This document shows, piece by piece, positions 12,311 through 12,403 of a stretch of DNA of 12,403 nucleotides. The stretch's first letter is position 1, and each line of letters begins with the position of its first letter. The notes below the pieces were generated by a model that was given only the letters and a program-made list of their open reading frames with translations, did not search any database and was not told the DNA's origin. The DNA comes from O2-02-FULL-42-9 sp038043025 (GTDB taxonomy: Bacteria; Pseudomonadota; Gammaproteobacteria; UBA12402), in NCBI GenBank assembly GCA_038043025.1, contig JBBTCW010000013.1, positions 1 to 12,403 on the forward strand, in the 5' to 3' direction. The position numbers were made by a program, and so were the translations under genes.

Positions 12311-12403
12311 GGGTCATCTTTGAACGTTCTTCATTCGAGAAAACGCTCACATAGAATAACTATGCTCGCATTTTCTCTCAATCAGAACGTCCAAATCTAA
12401 CCC
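12311..12403. repeat. Long imperfect palindrome at the window edge, upstream of lpxH
   Basis: Two 44-base arms (12311-12354 and 12360-12403) are inverted with 31 of 44 positions matching and a 5-base loop AATAA. The best segments are CATAG/CTATG at the tip, GAGAAAA against TTTTCTC, and ACGTTCT against AGAACGT. If transcribed from the minus strand, four of the mismatches become G-U pairs. The right arm ends on the last base, so the element may continue. It looks like a dispersed palindromic repeat or a structured RNA. Nothing else is recognised in 12289-12403. Confidence 0.6.

Overview
The window is a piece of a gammaproteobacterial chromosome of moderate to low G+C. The backbone fimV-like / truA / accD / folC / dedD / cvpA is the widely conserved gammaproteobacterial order. 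The large NAD-glutamate dehydrogenase, the two L,D-transpeptidases and the loss of biosynthetic neighbours (no trpF/trpBA between truA and accD, no purF after cvpA) would fit a host-associated or Legionellales-like lineage. That placement is inference, not something the sequence proves.

Layout. Bases 3-2075 (+) hold the C-terminal part of a large NAD-specific glutamate dehydrogenase whose start lies outside the window. Bases 2174-3073 (+) encode an alpha/beta hydrolase that looks like a haloalkane dehalogenase but lacks the nucleophile Asp. Bases 3127-3261 (+) encode a 44-residue cysteine-rich lipoprotein that is easy to overlook, followed by an unrecognised 155-residue soluble protein (3380-3847). 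Bases 3918-8744 (+) are the housekeeping run: a miniature FimV-like membrane protein, TruA (tRNA pseudouridine synthase), AccD (acetyl-CoA carboxylase beta), FolC (folate polyglutamylation), a DedD-type SPOR protein and CvpA. Promoter-like extended -10 sequences lie in front of accD and dedD.

Bases 8745-9086 contain no convincing gene. They hold a hairpin after cvpA and then a roughly 200-base complex palindromic repeat, at the place where purF usually follows cvpA. Next comes an A+T-rich orphan membrane protein gene (9087-9935) with duplicated sequence at its N terminus. Its 3' end overlaps the 3' end of a convergent gene by 46 bases. This is the most accessory-looking part of the window.

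Bases 9890-12251 are a minus-strand cell-envelope cluster in transcription order lpxH, LysM/YkuD L,D-transpeptidase, YkuD_2 L,D-transpeptidase, with gaps of 27 and 16 bases. It links lipid A synthesis with peptidoglycan remodelling. The final 93 bases (12311-12403) form a long imperfect palindrome reaching the last base.

No recognised defence system, CRISPR array, transposase, tRNA or rRNA is visible. The best candidates for something undescribed are the orphan membrane protein beside the palindromic repeat, the nucleophile-less dehalogenase homologue, and the miniature FimV.
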